DNA from: Sulfuriferula sp.
GTDB taxonomy: Bacteria > Pseudomonadota > Gammaproteobacteria > Burkholderiales > Sulfuriferulaceae
Reading direction: 5' to 3'
NCBI GenBank assembly: GCA_013140765.1
Contig: JABFSE010000012.1
Location: 1-64,000, forward strand
DNA length: 64,000 nucleotides
Shown here: in pieces, positions 56,260 through 64,000 of the stretch
Position numbering within the stretch: position 1 is the first letter of the stretch
Layout: each line of letters opens with the position of its first letter
Notes under the pieces: generated by a model
Databases searched by the model: none
What the model saw: the letters and a program-made list of their open reading frames with translations, nothing else
What the model was told of the DNA's origin: nothing
Position numbers and translations under genes: made by a program

Positions 56260-56756
56260 GGCAATATCACCCGCGTTATCAACTGCATAGTTACTATCCC
56301 GCCGACAAAAAACAACAACCCCGCCAACACGCTACCCAAATTCATCATGGGAATACCCGTAATTACATGCCCACTGGTACAACCGCCCGCTATCCGTGCG
56401 CCTATCCCCATAATCAACCCGCCACAGAACAGCACCACTATGCGCCAGCTTAAATCGGCTGGCAATATCGCATCGTAAGCCTTACCCATAGTAAAATCAG
56501 GCACATAAACACCAGGATGAGCAATCATCGCCGCAAGAAAGCCGCCCAAAACGATGCCTAAAACGAACCATAACCGCCAATGATTATGGGTGTAGTCTGC
56601 CTGCCTGAAAAAATCCAGCTTAGACACGCTAGACAACAAATTACCGTAAGCACGAGAAACCCCTAACTGCTTGCCCGTAATCCAATAAAACGCCACCATC
56701 AGCACGCCTATTCCAGCACCTGCTAACCATGATGGCCAAATAACAACTGCGTGCAT
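56256..56756 (-). CDS. YeeE/YedE-family half-transporter (first of a pair)
   Basis: This 166-residue protein has about five membrane segments with the family motif ARIAGGCTSGH, whose cysteine is the proposed thiosulfate-handling residue. It pairs with the downstream 140-residue half. Its place after the SoxB-like gene suggests import of thiosulfate or another sulfur compound. A 73-nt gap without a clear promoter separates it from that gene. Confidence 0.88.
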   Translation of the reverse strand: MHAVVIWPSWLAGAGIGVLMVAFYWITGKQLGVSRAYGNLLSSVSKLDFFRQADYTHNHWRLWFVLGIVLGGFLAAMIAHPGVYVPDFTMGKAYDAILPADLSWRIVVLFCGGLIMGIGARIAGGCTSGHVITGIPMMNLGSVLAGLLFFVGGIVTMQLITRVILP

Positions 56757-56829
56757 ACTATGCTCCCCATTGATTGATATTAGTATGTGAGACCTTGAAC
56801 ACTACGACCATATATACCTATTGACGCGC

Positions 56830-58587
56830 TTAATAATTCGGTTGCACCACGCCTTTTAATGGCTGAATTTCCTTACTTGCCGAAATCGCATTAGGCAGTG
56901 GCGACATTAAATGCACCCGATTTAACCTTGGATTAACGGTATGGTCAGGCAACATATACAGGTAATACGCGACGACATCCGTTGCATCTAAAATACCGCC
57001 ATCTTTATCCTTCAGCACGTTAATATCCCAGGCTTTATGGCGGTTAATCATATTAGGATTATCTACGTACCAATAGCCACCGACGGTATAAAGTTTTTCC
57101 ATATCAATCAAACCACTGCCATCTAGGCGTATGTTGTTGACACGATTACCGTAGGATTTTTTAGGGTCTAATTCATAGCTCAGTCCAGAAAAAGCAATTT
57201 GCCAACCACCACCCCACCAACCCACATATGGCGATAGCGAGGAGTCAGCACCGCGCTCTAACATCCAACGTATGTCATCACCGGACAGCTTGCCACAAGC
57301 GACTTGCGGGCCTATAGGAATATAGTGATAAATATCTTCTAGCTTAATTGGACCAGGAGCAATATGCGTACCGTAGCGGAAGCCCCGCATCAAGCCCAAA
57401 TCAGCATGACAAGCCTCACGAAAAGCATCCGCAATAAAATCATGTGACGAACCCTCTATCACCGCATTCATACCACTAGACCCTGCAAAGTTAGAACGAT
57501 GTAGCGCGACTTTTGTAAAACCGATCACGCTATCTATAGGCGTGCGCAATATCGCCGCGTTAATTGGATTAACGTGGGTGACAAAACCTGCTTTAACAAA
57601 AGGCTTGCGTATTTCTTCTATTTTCGCAGCAATGACGGGATCAGGCTGGTTATTTTTAGTGGTAATTCTATGTTGCTTCCAACTATAACCCGTCATCTTG
57701 CCATTACTAACATGGGCAGTCAGTTCACCTAATACCGTACCGTCTTGCCCCTCTTCAACCAAGATAGTGCCTGACTTTGCCACCAATTCTTTACGCGACT
57801 CTTCGTGCATATCAGACGACAGGACGATGTCTATACCGGGGATAGTTTCGGCAATTTCCAAATTTGCGCCCAAACCGCGCTCTGAAATCAACACGATTAA
57901 ATCCACTTTATGTTTATTACGTAACAACGGCACTGCGGCGGCCACTTCAAATTCACCGGGTGTCATGGTAAAGCCATCCATCACCCGTGTACTCACGGCT
58001 TGCGGACCACGGTCGGCTGTCAAACCAATAATCCCCACCCGCACACCATTGACATCTTTAATCATGTACGGTTTCAAGACCCGCTGCCCAGCTTGCTTGG
58101 CATAGCGCGTTTCAGGAAAACCATACAGGGTTGAATAATATAAATTGGCTGATAATGCGTTCCAATTTGCCAACGGCTTATCACCTGCAAATAGCTCACG
58201 AAAACGCTCAGTGCCGTATAAATAATCCCAATTACCAGGGTTAAATGCGTCTATTTTGAACAAGTTCAAAATATCAACCATCGCCTGCCCGCGTGTGTAT
58301 AAGGCTTCGGCTGACCCTTGTATGGTATCGCCGCCGTTAATCAACAAGGCATTGGGATGTTCTTTGCGGATTTTTTTGACTTGGTCATATACATACGCCA
58401 AACCACCCATCATCTGCCCTTGATCAGGGTCACCCTCACGCATATTAGGGCGCGGAATTAAATGCCCGTGCAAATCGCCCATATGGATGAACGTCACATC
58501 ACCGCTCCCTGCTGCATTTGCACTCACAGGGGCTATCAGCGTAGCAATACAGATGCTGATTATTTTTGTTTTAAGCTGTCTAAACAT
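56830..58587 (-). CDS. SoxB-like periplasmic metallophosphoesterase-family hydrolase
   Basis: This 585-residue protein has a signal peptide (residues 1-25), a calcineurin-like domain and a 5'-nucleotidase-type C-terminal domain, the layout of thiosulfohydrolase SoxB. Metal residues present are D38-x-H40, D87 (NGGD) and N119. Unusually, the GNH histidine is Trp (GNWD), the SH-type ligand is Glu (ISERG, residue 236) and the HxH site is D259-x-H261. The ORF track start is a TTG inside the upstream gene; ATG 58587 is chosen because the signal peptide begins there. Function as sulfohydrolase is plausible but not certain. Confidence 0.78.
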   Translation of the reverse strand: MFRQLKTKIISICIATLIAPVSANAAGSGDVTFIHMGDLHGHLIPRPNMREGDPDQGQMMGGLAYVYDQVKKIRKEHPNALLINGGDTIQGSAEALYTRGQAMVDILNLFKIDAFNPGNWDYLYGTERFRELFAGDKPLANWNALSANLYYSTLYGFPETRYAKQAGQRVLKPYMIKDVNGVRVGIIGLTADRGPQAVSTRVMDGFTMTPGEFEVAAAVPLLRNKHKVDLIVLISERGLGANLEIAETIPGIDIVLSSDMHEESRKELVAKSGTILVEEGQDGTVLGELTAHVSNGKMTGYSWKQHRITTKNNQPDPVIAAKIEEIRKPFVKAGFVTHVNPINAAILRTPIDSVIGFTKVALHRSNFAGSSGMNAVIEGSSHDFIADAFREACHADLGLMRGFRYGTHIAPGPIKLEDIYHYIPIGPQVACGKLSGDDIRWMLERGADSSLSPYVGWWGGGWQIAFSGLSYELDPKKSYGNRVNNIRLDGSGLIDMEKLYTVGGYWYVDNPNMINRHKAWDINVLKDKDGGILDATDVVAYYLYMLPDHTVNPRLNRVHLMSPLPNAISASKEIQPLKGVVQPNY

Positions 58588-58613
58588 CGATATATCCAAT
58601 ATAACCAGCGTCT

Positions 58614-59036
58614 TTAAGGACGCACGTAAGACCAACCCAGCTTTTGTTTTTCCATGATTTCAACTACGCCTGACGGCACGTAACTGACATCACGCAACAT
58701 GTCCGAAGGGCGCAACTTAGCCGCACGCATAGAATAATCACAAACAACAATACGAATACCGTTGTATTTTTCCTGCTTCACCCGTTCAGGAATAGGTTTA
58801 GGCGCGTAGTATTTCAGCGTTTGCACACCAGGGCCGAACACCACAATTTCAACTTCCACATTAGGCGCACCATACTGCGCTTGGACAAATTTAGCCGCAT
58901 TCAAGGCAGAATTAAGCTGCTCTATACTGTCTTCGCTGACTTGAATTAACAAGTGTTCTTTCACTTGCTCAGCGGCATGTCCGACTAAACTCATGCTTGC
59001 CAACAGCAACGCCAATCCCAATGATTTTAATTTCAT
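58614..59036 (-). CDS. Exported DsrE-like protein
   Basis: This 140-residue protein has a signal peptide (residues 1-21, ending GHAA) and a DsrE/DsrF-like fold: LLIQVSEDSIEQLNSALNAAKF, EIVVFGPGV and VVCDYSMRAAKL, where the cysteine is at the usual sulfur-carrying position. DsrE proteins carry persulfide sulfur. This one is periplasmic, so it may bind sulfur from the SoxB-like and TsdA-like reactions. It lies between sulP and the SoxB-like gene. Confidence 0.8.
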   Translation of the reverse strand: MKLKSLGLALLLASMSLVGHAAEQVKEHLLIQVSEDSIEQLNSALNAAKFVQAQYGAPNVEVEIVVFGPGVQTLKYYAPKPIPERVKQEKYNGIRIVVCDYSMRAAKLRPSDMLRDVSYVPSGVVEIMEKQKLGWSYVRP

Positions 59037-59054
59037 CTTAATTTCTCCTCTTAA

Positions 59055-60791
59055 TCAAACTGTATGCGCGTTCAACGTTGTATCCACGGGAGCGGCAGAT
59101 TTAACGCGCCCACTACAATAAATATAATCTTTACCAATCGTTGCTTCTAAAATTTGCGCCACTTGTACATCGCCCGTCAGCACACCTTCACGCACCCACA
59201 AACTTAACTGGTAACCATTTTTCTTACGTTTCACAGCCTCTTGTGCAATCACCTCGGCCGCCGCAACGTCCACGCCGTTGAGATACTCGCCCATGACCAC
59301 CAAATTAGCTTTACGCATATCGTCTTTTGCTACATCCATAAACGCACGTTCGATATTTTGTGTAGAGCCGAAGAACAAATTGCCAGAAATCGCAATGGCC
59401 GTGGTGTCATCCACCGTCATTTTTCCTGTTAAATACTGACGTTTTTCTTGCTCAAACAGCACTTCAAAGCCAGGCTTGGAAATGGTGCGTAAATAACCCG
59501 CAATAGATAAGAAAATACCTAAATAAACACCGTCATCAACACCGCTAAACAGTGTCGTCAATAAAACCAGCACAAACACTACACGCCCACCGCCTTTAAT
59601 CGCGAGCAAGTGACGAATATCTTTTACTTTTACCAACGCCGCACCCACTAAGAACAGCACCCCTGCCATCACAGGCACTGGCAAATAAGCAATTACAGGT
59701 GCGGCAACAAACACCAGCACTGCCAGCGCAAATGCTGAAATCAAGCCTGCCAAAGGCGTTTTTGCGCCAGCCTCTATGTTAGCCGCACTGCGATTAAACG
59801 AACCGCAGCTGGTAAAGCAGGATAAGAAACTCCCTGCCACATTAGATAAACCCTGCCCGATAACTTCTTGGTTAATATCCAAGCCCTGCTGACCTGATTT
59901 AGCCGCCATGGATCGCGCAATCACAGACGACTGCATTAGACCCAACACTGCCATACCCATCGCCGCAGGATAAGCAAAGTTAGCAAACGGGCCAAAGTTC
60001 TCAGGTGAAAAATCAGGGGCAGAGAACGGCACTGCAGTAAATTTCATGTAACCCAGCATATCTATATGCGCAGTTGCACTACCCACTAACATGCCCAATA
60101 TCCAGGCAGTTAGCATACCAACCCCAACTGCCATAATGTAATGCGGCCACTTTGGGCGCAACCGTTTAATCAGCAAGCCTGACACCACTGTAATCACACC
60201 AACCATGACCGCATATGGATTCGCACGCGAGAAGGCAAACATAATCTGCATCAACACTTGATCCAGCGTCTCATTGAGGTTCATCACCACCCCCAAAAAG
60301 TTACCCACCTGTTGAATCACAATAATGATGCCCACACCCGTGACCAATGCCACCATCACCGTATGTGAAAAATAATTAAACACCACGCCCAATCGCAACA
60401 CACCAAATAGCAATTGCAAAATACCTGCCATAAACGTCAAGGTAATCGCATATTGCACATAATCAGGTGAGCCTATATTGGCAAATGGGGCTATCGTCAT
60501 CGCCGTCAACACTGCCAGCGCAGTATTCGGTCCCGACAATGAATGCCATGACGAACCATACAAAGCGGTAATAATGACAGGAAAAATAGCGGTATATAAA
60601 CCGTATTCAGGCGGCAAACCAGCCAGCGTTGCCAGCGCAATCGCTTGTGGCAAAATCAACACACCCGCAGTAATCCCCGCGATGGTATCGTTACGCACTG
60701 TGGCGCGATCCAACAACGACCACCAAGCCATAAACGGGAATAAAGCATTACGCACACGCGTTGATTTAAGCGTAGACTTCACCATCATCAA
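59055..60791 (-). CDS. SulP-family anion transporter
   Basis: This 578-residue protein has a SulP membrane domain (about residues 10-430, 14 segments, with the signature LPQAIALATLAGLPPEYGLY) and a C-terminal STAS domain. SulP proteins carry sulfate, bicarbonate or other anions. In this operon it probably exports or imports sulfate linked to sulfur oxidation. It overlaps the upstream cytochrome gene by 4 bp. Confidence 0.9.
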   Translation of the reverse strand: MMMVKSTLKSTRVRNALFPFMAWWSLLDRATVRNDTIAGITAGVLILPQAIALATLAGLPPEYGLYTAIFPVIITALYGSSWHSLSGPNTALAVLTAMTIAPFANIGSPDYVQYAITLTFMAGILQLLFGVLRLGVVFNYFSHTVMVALVTGVGIIIVIQQVGNFLGVVMNLNETLDQVLMQIMFAFSRANPYAVMVGVITVVSGLLIKRLRPKWPHYIMAVGVGMLTAWILGMLVGSATAHIDMLGYMKFTAVPFSAPDFSPENFGPFANFAYPAAMGMAVLGLMQSSVIARSMAAKSGQQGLDINQEVIGQGLSNVAGSFLSCFTSCGSFNRSAANIEAGAKTPLAGLISAFALAVLVFVAAPVIAYLPVPVMAGVLFLVGAALVKVKDIRHLLAIKGGGRVVFVLVLLTTLFSGVDDGVYLGIFLSIAGYLRTISKPGFEVLFEQEKRQYLTGKMTVDDTTAIAISGNLFFGSTQNIERAFMDVAKDDMRKANLVVMGEYLNGVDVAAAEVIAQEAVKRKKNGYQLSLWVREGVLTGDVQVAQILEATIGKDYIYCSGRVKSAAPVDTTLNAHTV

Positions 60792-61735
60792 CCCTCCGTC
60801 ACAGGCATAAAGATACTCATAAACATTCCTTTACGCGGATCCCACGGTCTGTCTTGCATAAAGATATGCACACAGACATCCAACGCCTCATCATCATTTA
60901 AGACGTGCGACTTACCTAGCGGCATATTTGCCTTCACAAAGCCGGCACATGTTTTTACTTTATACATCCCTGCTCCCTTGTTATAACTATCAGGACCCGC
61001 TAGAGGTGGGAACATATAGCCTGGACGATTGGTGAATTTCTTACCCATCAAATCATCACCATGGCAACTGGCGCAATAGGCTTTGTAATGCACTGCGCCA
61101 TTAAAGGGAGACGGGTCTTCAGTTTTATCAATACGCGCAAAACCACGTCCCGCCATTAACGTCCCCGTCGGTATGCCTGTAGATAACCATTGCGCATAAA
61201 CTGTCAACGCCTCAACTTCACGCGAGTCCAAAGTCGGTGCCATGCCGTTCATACTAAAACGGAAGCAATCTTGCAGGCGTTCTTGAAAGCTAATCACCTG
61301 ACGGCTCTTATCGCGATACATAGGGTATAGCGGATACGCAGCCCACAACGGTGCAGCGTGCGGCTTACGACCTTCTTGCAAGTGACAATTAGCACAATTC
61401 AAACCGTTGCCCACATAACGTTTGGCATATTCTTGCGTATTGATAAAAATGTTACGCCCCAAACGTACCTCATCTGCATACTTGCTATCATCCAAATCTT
61501 CTAATTTGGGCGGTACAAAATACTCGCCTGGTTTAATAACAGGTACTATCGTTAGCTCATTAGGCAGACTTTCATGCGGACGCTGCATACTTACGTGCGT
61601 TTCCATAGCCTCTAATGTCGGCAAATCATCACCGCTATCAGGCGACTGCGTATCAGCCGCCACCCAAGTGCCAAACGCGATACCCGTCACAGCGACGACG
61701 GCGAGTGCATATTTATGTAATTTTGTGAATTTCAT
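60788..61735 (-). CDS. TsdA-like diheme cytochrome c, second tandem copy
   Basis: This 315-residue protein has a signal peptide and two heme motifs, CANCH near residue 114 and CASCH near 222. The cysteine in QDCFRFSMNG, 39 residues after the first heme His, fits the unusual Cys axial ligand of thiosulfate dehydrogenase TsdA. A Met ligand is likely in ANMPLG. TsdA oxidises thiosulfate to tetrathionate or the reverse. It is very similar to the preceding gene, a clear tandem duplication. Confidence 0.8.
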   Translation of the reverse strand: MKFTKLHKYALAVVAVTGIAFGTWVAADTQSPDSGDDLPTLEAMETHVSMQRPHESLPNELTIVPVIKPGEYFVPPKLEDLDDSKYADEVRLGRNIFINTQEYAKRYVGNGLNCANCHLQEGRKPHAAPLWAAYPLYPMYRDKSRQVISFQERLQDCFRFSMNGMAPTLDSREVEALTVYAQWLSTGIPTGTLMAGRGFARIDKTEDPSPFNGAVHYKAYCASCHGDDLMGKKFTNRPGYMFPPLAGPDSYNKGAGMYKVKTCAGFVKANMPLGKSHVLNDDEALDVCVHIFMQDRPWDPRKGMFMSIFMPVTEG

Positions 61736-61747
61736 CTGCTCTATCCC

Positions 61748-62662
61748 TTAATTACCACCAGTAGGCGGAGCAAAAATGTTAAAGAACCAACCGAAACGCG
61801 GATCCCAAGGTCTATCTTGCAACCAGATATAGGTGCAAATATCCCATGCTTCCATATCTGTCAACGTCCAGCCTTTACCTAAGGGCATATTCGCCTTAGA
61901 AAACTGTGCGCAACTTTTGACTGAACTCATGCCTGCACCGTGATTGAACGAATCTTTACCCCATAAAGGTGGGAACATGTAACCATCACGATTAGTGAAT
62001 TTTTGTCCCGCGCCCTCAATACCATGACAGCTTGCACAACTCTCTTTGTACAGTTTTTCACCGTTGATCGGTGTTGGGTCACGCGGTTTACCTAAACGCG
62101 CAAAACCACGGCCTGGTAGCTCTTTATTAAACGGCGCACCCGTTGATAACCAATGCGCATACGAAGTAATGGCTTTTATTTCTGGAGAATCCAGCGTCGG
62201 CGCAATACCATTCATACTGAAGCGAAAGCAATCCTGCACTCGCTCTTCAAACGTCACCACATCACGCGTTTTATTACGAAACGCGGGATACATAGGGTAA
62301 GCCGCCCATAAAGGTCCCGCGTAGGCTTTACGCCCTTCTTGTAAATGGCAATTGCTGCAATTCAAACCATTACCCACATAACGCTTGGCGTAATGCTGCG
62401 TGTCTATAAAAATGTTACGCCCCAGCTTTACCATGTCGCCGTATTTACTGGTGGGAATATCACCGACTTCTGGCGGCACAAAGTATTCACCTGGACTGAT
62501 GGCAGGAATTTGACGTATGGCTTTTTCACGCGTCAAACCTGTAGGAATACTCGCGCGTGCATCATAGCTGTCGATTCTGACAGGGCTGGCAGTCAACGCA
62601 GTATCAACCGCAGACGCGAGCTGACTCAGACCCAATAGCAATAAGAAACTCAATCTTTTCAT
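61748..62662 (-). CDS. TsdA-like diheme cytochrome c, first tandem copy
   Basis: This 304-residue protein has a signal peptide (residues 1-18), heme motifs CSNCH and CASCH, the Cys in QDCFRFSMNG and Met in ANMPLG. It matches the next gene over its whole length. It probably works as a thiosulfate dehydrogenase or as its electron-transfer partner. The 1-nt gap after the preceding cytochrome gene and 12 nt before the next copy fit one operon. Confidence 0.8.
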   Translation of the reverse strand: MKRLSFLLLLGLSQLASAVDTALTASPVRIDSYDARASIPTGLTREKAIRQIPAISPGEYFVPPEVGDIPTSKYGDMVKLGRNIFIDTQHYAKRYVGNGLNCSNCHLQEGRKAYAGPLWAAYPMYPAFRNKTRDVVTFEERVQDCFRFSMNGIAPTLDSPEIKAITSYAHWLSTGAPFNKELPGRGFARLGKPRDPTPINGEKLYKESCASCHGIEGAGQKFTNRDGYMFPPLWGKDSFNHGAGMSSVKSCAQFSKANMPLGKGWTLTDMEAWDICTYIWLQDRPWDPRFGWFFNIFAPPTGGN

Positions 62663-62663
62663 C

Positions 62664-63431
62664 TTATTGTTGACCTTTTACCGTCAATGAACGATTGGCA
62701 TAATAAGCAGCCACATTCAGTTTATCCGCATCGGTAAGCTGATCTGCCACGGCTTTCATCAACCCCAAATTATCATTATCACGCTGACCTTGTTGCCATT
62801 TATTGATTTGATTGACGATATAAATTGAAGGTTGCCCCGCCAATGGTGGAAAATCAGCACCAAAACCCTCACCATCAGGCGCGTGGCAGGATACGCAAGC
62901 AGGCAAGCCGTATTCAGCTTTACCACGCAAAGCCAAATCTTGACCACGTTCCAATACTTGGTAATCAGCGGCTACAGGTATCGCGGTATAAGACAAACTG
63001 GCGTAATAAACTGCTAAATTATGTATATCAGCAACACTCAATTGTTTAGCAATCGGGCTCATAATGTCATCATGTCGCAAACCAGGGCTGAATACCGTCA
63101 AATCCGAATATATCCTAGGTGTTTTGCTATAGTCTTTAGCAACAGCTTCTATTGCCACACCTGCTGGCGGCAATTCACGGGCCAAGTCTTTTAATTGTTT
63201 TTCAATATATCCCGCATTTAATCCCGCTAACCGAGGATAACCAGCCGCCGCAATGCCTTCGCCATGCGCACCATGACAGGCAACGCAACCTGGTATCGCA
63301 TCACGTCCTTTTTCAGCCAGTTTTTGTCCTGCTTGTATTGCCGCTTGGTTGGCTTTCTCTTCTTTGCTGTCGCACCCAGACAAAGCAACAACCATCGCGC
63401 CCAATGCCACAATGAGCGATTTCTTAAACAT
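62664..63431 (-). CDS. Diheme cytochrome c lipoprotein (c4-like)
   Basis: This 255-residue protein has a lipoprotein signal with lipobox LSGC, then two c4-type domains with heme motifs CVACH and CVSCH. Such cytochromes pass electrons from periplasmic dehydrogenases to terminal oxidases. The ORF track start adds 29 codons; ATG 63431 is chosen because the lipoprotein signal starts there, but MKFQT at 63464 remains possible. It precedes the TsdA-like genes and may be their electron acceptor. Confidence 0.85.
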   Translation of the reverse strand: MFKKSLIVALGAMVVALSGCDSKEEKANQAAIQAGQKLAEKGRDAIPGCVACHGAHGEGIAAAGYPRLAGLNAGYIEKQLKDLARELPPAGVAIEAVAKDYSKTPRIYSDLTVFSPGLRHDDIMSPIAKQLSVADIHNLAVYYASLSYTAIPVAADYQVLERGQDLALRGKAEYGLPACVSCHAPDGEGFGADFPPLAGQPSIYIVNQINKWQQGQRDNDNLGLMKAVADQLTDADKLNVAAYYANRSLTVKGQQ

Positions 63432-63518
63432 AGCTTGATCTCTATTTGCAGTTTGAAATTTCATATTCTTCACTTCTTTAATTGAACTATATGACACACC
63501 CGTCTCCCCTACATACAT

Positions 63519-64000
63519 CTATTCTGCCCCCACACCCACGCCTTTAAGTGGTTGTACGAACTCATTCACTGGCCACATTTTCGTTTGATGCACGTCCTCA
63601 ACATCATGCCGATTTTGTTTGCCTATCAAACCATTTTTTAAGCCATAAATGAACAAATCTGCCGCTGTCCAGGGTCTATTAGTGTCTGGATTGATGAGTG
63701 ACTCAACTGATTCAAACTCATCATAACTGCATAAAGTGGTGTCCGCTTTACTGTCAAAAGGTCGCGCACAACCTGTGACTGTCACTAGCTCATCAGGCAA
63801 TAATGGTCTGGCTTCATCTTTTAATTGCATGTCCAGCACACGACTACCATTAGGACGCGCCAAATCTAATTTTATTTTCAAACCTGACCAGCCGTCAGCC
63901 CAGCCACCCGACTGCTGGGCGATGTCCGTAGAAAACACACTAGTCAAATTATATTCAACGACTTTACGCAAACCTGCGCCTGTAATCGAGCCAGTCGCTA
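63519..64000 (-). CDS. SoxB-like / 5'-nucleotidase-family protein, C-terminal part (cut by window edge)
   Basis: The reading frame is open to the right edge and continues off the window; translating the edge bases gives GSITGAGLRKVVEY before the track's start, so the listed TTG is not the true start. The visible part matches the 5'-nucleotidase C-terminal domain and ends FVQPLKGVGV, like the QPLKGVVQ end of the other SoxB-like protein. It is therefore a second member of the same family at the head of the visible operon. The catalytic domain lies outside the window. Confidence 0.75.
   Translation of the reverse strand, partial: ATGSITGAGLRKVVEYNLTSVFSTDIAQQSGGWADGWSGLKIKLDLARPNGSRVLDMQLKDEARPLLPDELVTVTGCARPFDSKADTTLCSYDEFESVESLINPDTNRPWTAADLFIYGLKNGLIGKQNRHDVEDVHQTKMWPVNEFVQPLKGVGVGAE

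Overview
The window looks like chromosome from a sulfur-oxidising, Gram-negative proteobacterium, most likely a betaproteobacterium. The evidence is the ndk-rlmN-pilW-rodZ-ispG-hisS-yfgM-bamB-der gene order, outer-membrane genes (bamB, mltD, RND efflux), an rRNA-operon leader of betaproteobacterial style at the left edge, and a thiosulfate/sulfur-compound operon at the right edge. A CbbQ/CbbO-type pair hints at autotrophy, but no Rubisco gene is in the window. No phage, CRISPR array or complete insertion sequence was seen.

Layout. 1-234: promoter and boxA leader of an rRNA operon running leftward off the window. 253-3955: an apparent arsR-like regulator-aas-lplT operon for lysophospholipid uptake and reacylation. 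3984-4124: a short MITE-like element just ahead of folA. 4151-9097: folA, rhlE, typA, ndk. 9104-17529: a tightly packed housekeeping run from rlmN to der with many 4-bp ATGA overlaps. 17530-19738: an AT-rich two-gene insert (SMC/ABC-type ATPase plus an unrecognised 183-aa protein) between der and era, the best candidate for an undescribed defence-like module. 19739-25875: era-recO-pdxJ, an M14 carboxypeptidase and a large secreted beta-helix protein. 25923-28170: grxD, a HerA-like ATPase and a small ABM-like protein.

28284-34629 is a marR-OMF-MFP-RND efflux operon with a clear operator. 34653-36110 is a TetR regulator whose last codons lie in a second MITE copy, followed by an AhpD-like protein; related ATACC/GGTAT sites lie in front of both. 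36551-42884 is a minus-strand operon, orf137-cbbQ-eda-edd-cbbO, that places the two Entner-Doudoroff enzymes inside a MoxR/VWA activase pair. 42988-55765 is mostly housekeeping (uup, rnhA, gloB, mltD, a MutS2-like protein without Smr domain, a CDF exporter, a lone TRAP binding protein, glnS, tRNA-Arg).

55837-64000 is a co-directional minus-strand sulfur operon: a SoxB-like protein (cut by the window edge), a diheme cytochrome c lipoprotein, two tandem TsdA-like diheme cytochromes, a SulP transporter, an exported DsrE-like protein, a second SoxB-like protein with altered metal-site residues, and two YeeE/YedE half-transporters. Together they suggest periplasmic oxidation or hydrolysis of thiosulfate-like compounds with matching import and export. 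soxAX, soxYZ and soxCD are not present here.

All calls come from reading the sequence and the supplied translations; no database search was run. Start codons were moved inward from the ORF track where a ribosome-binding site, signal peptide or family N-terminus supported it.
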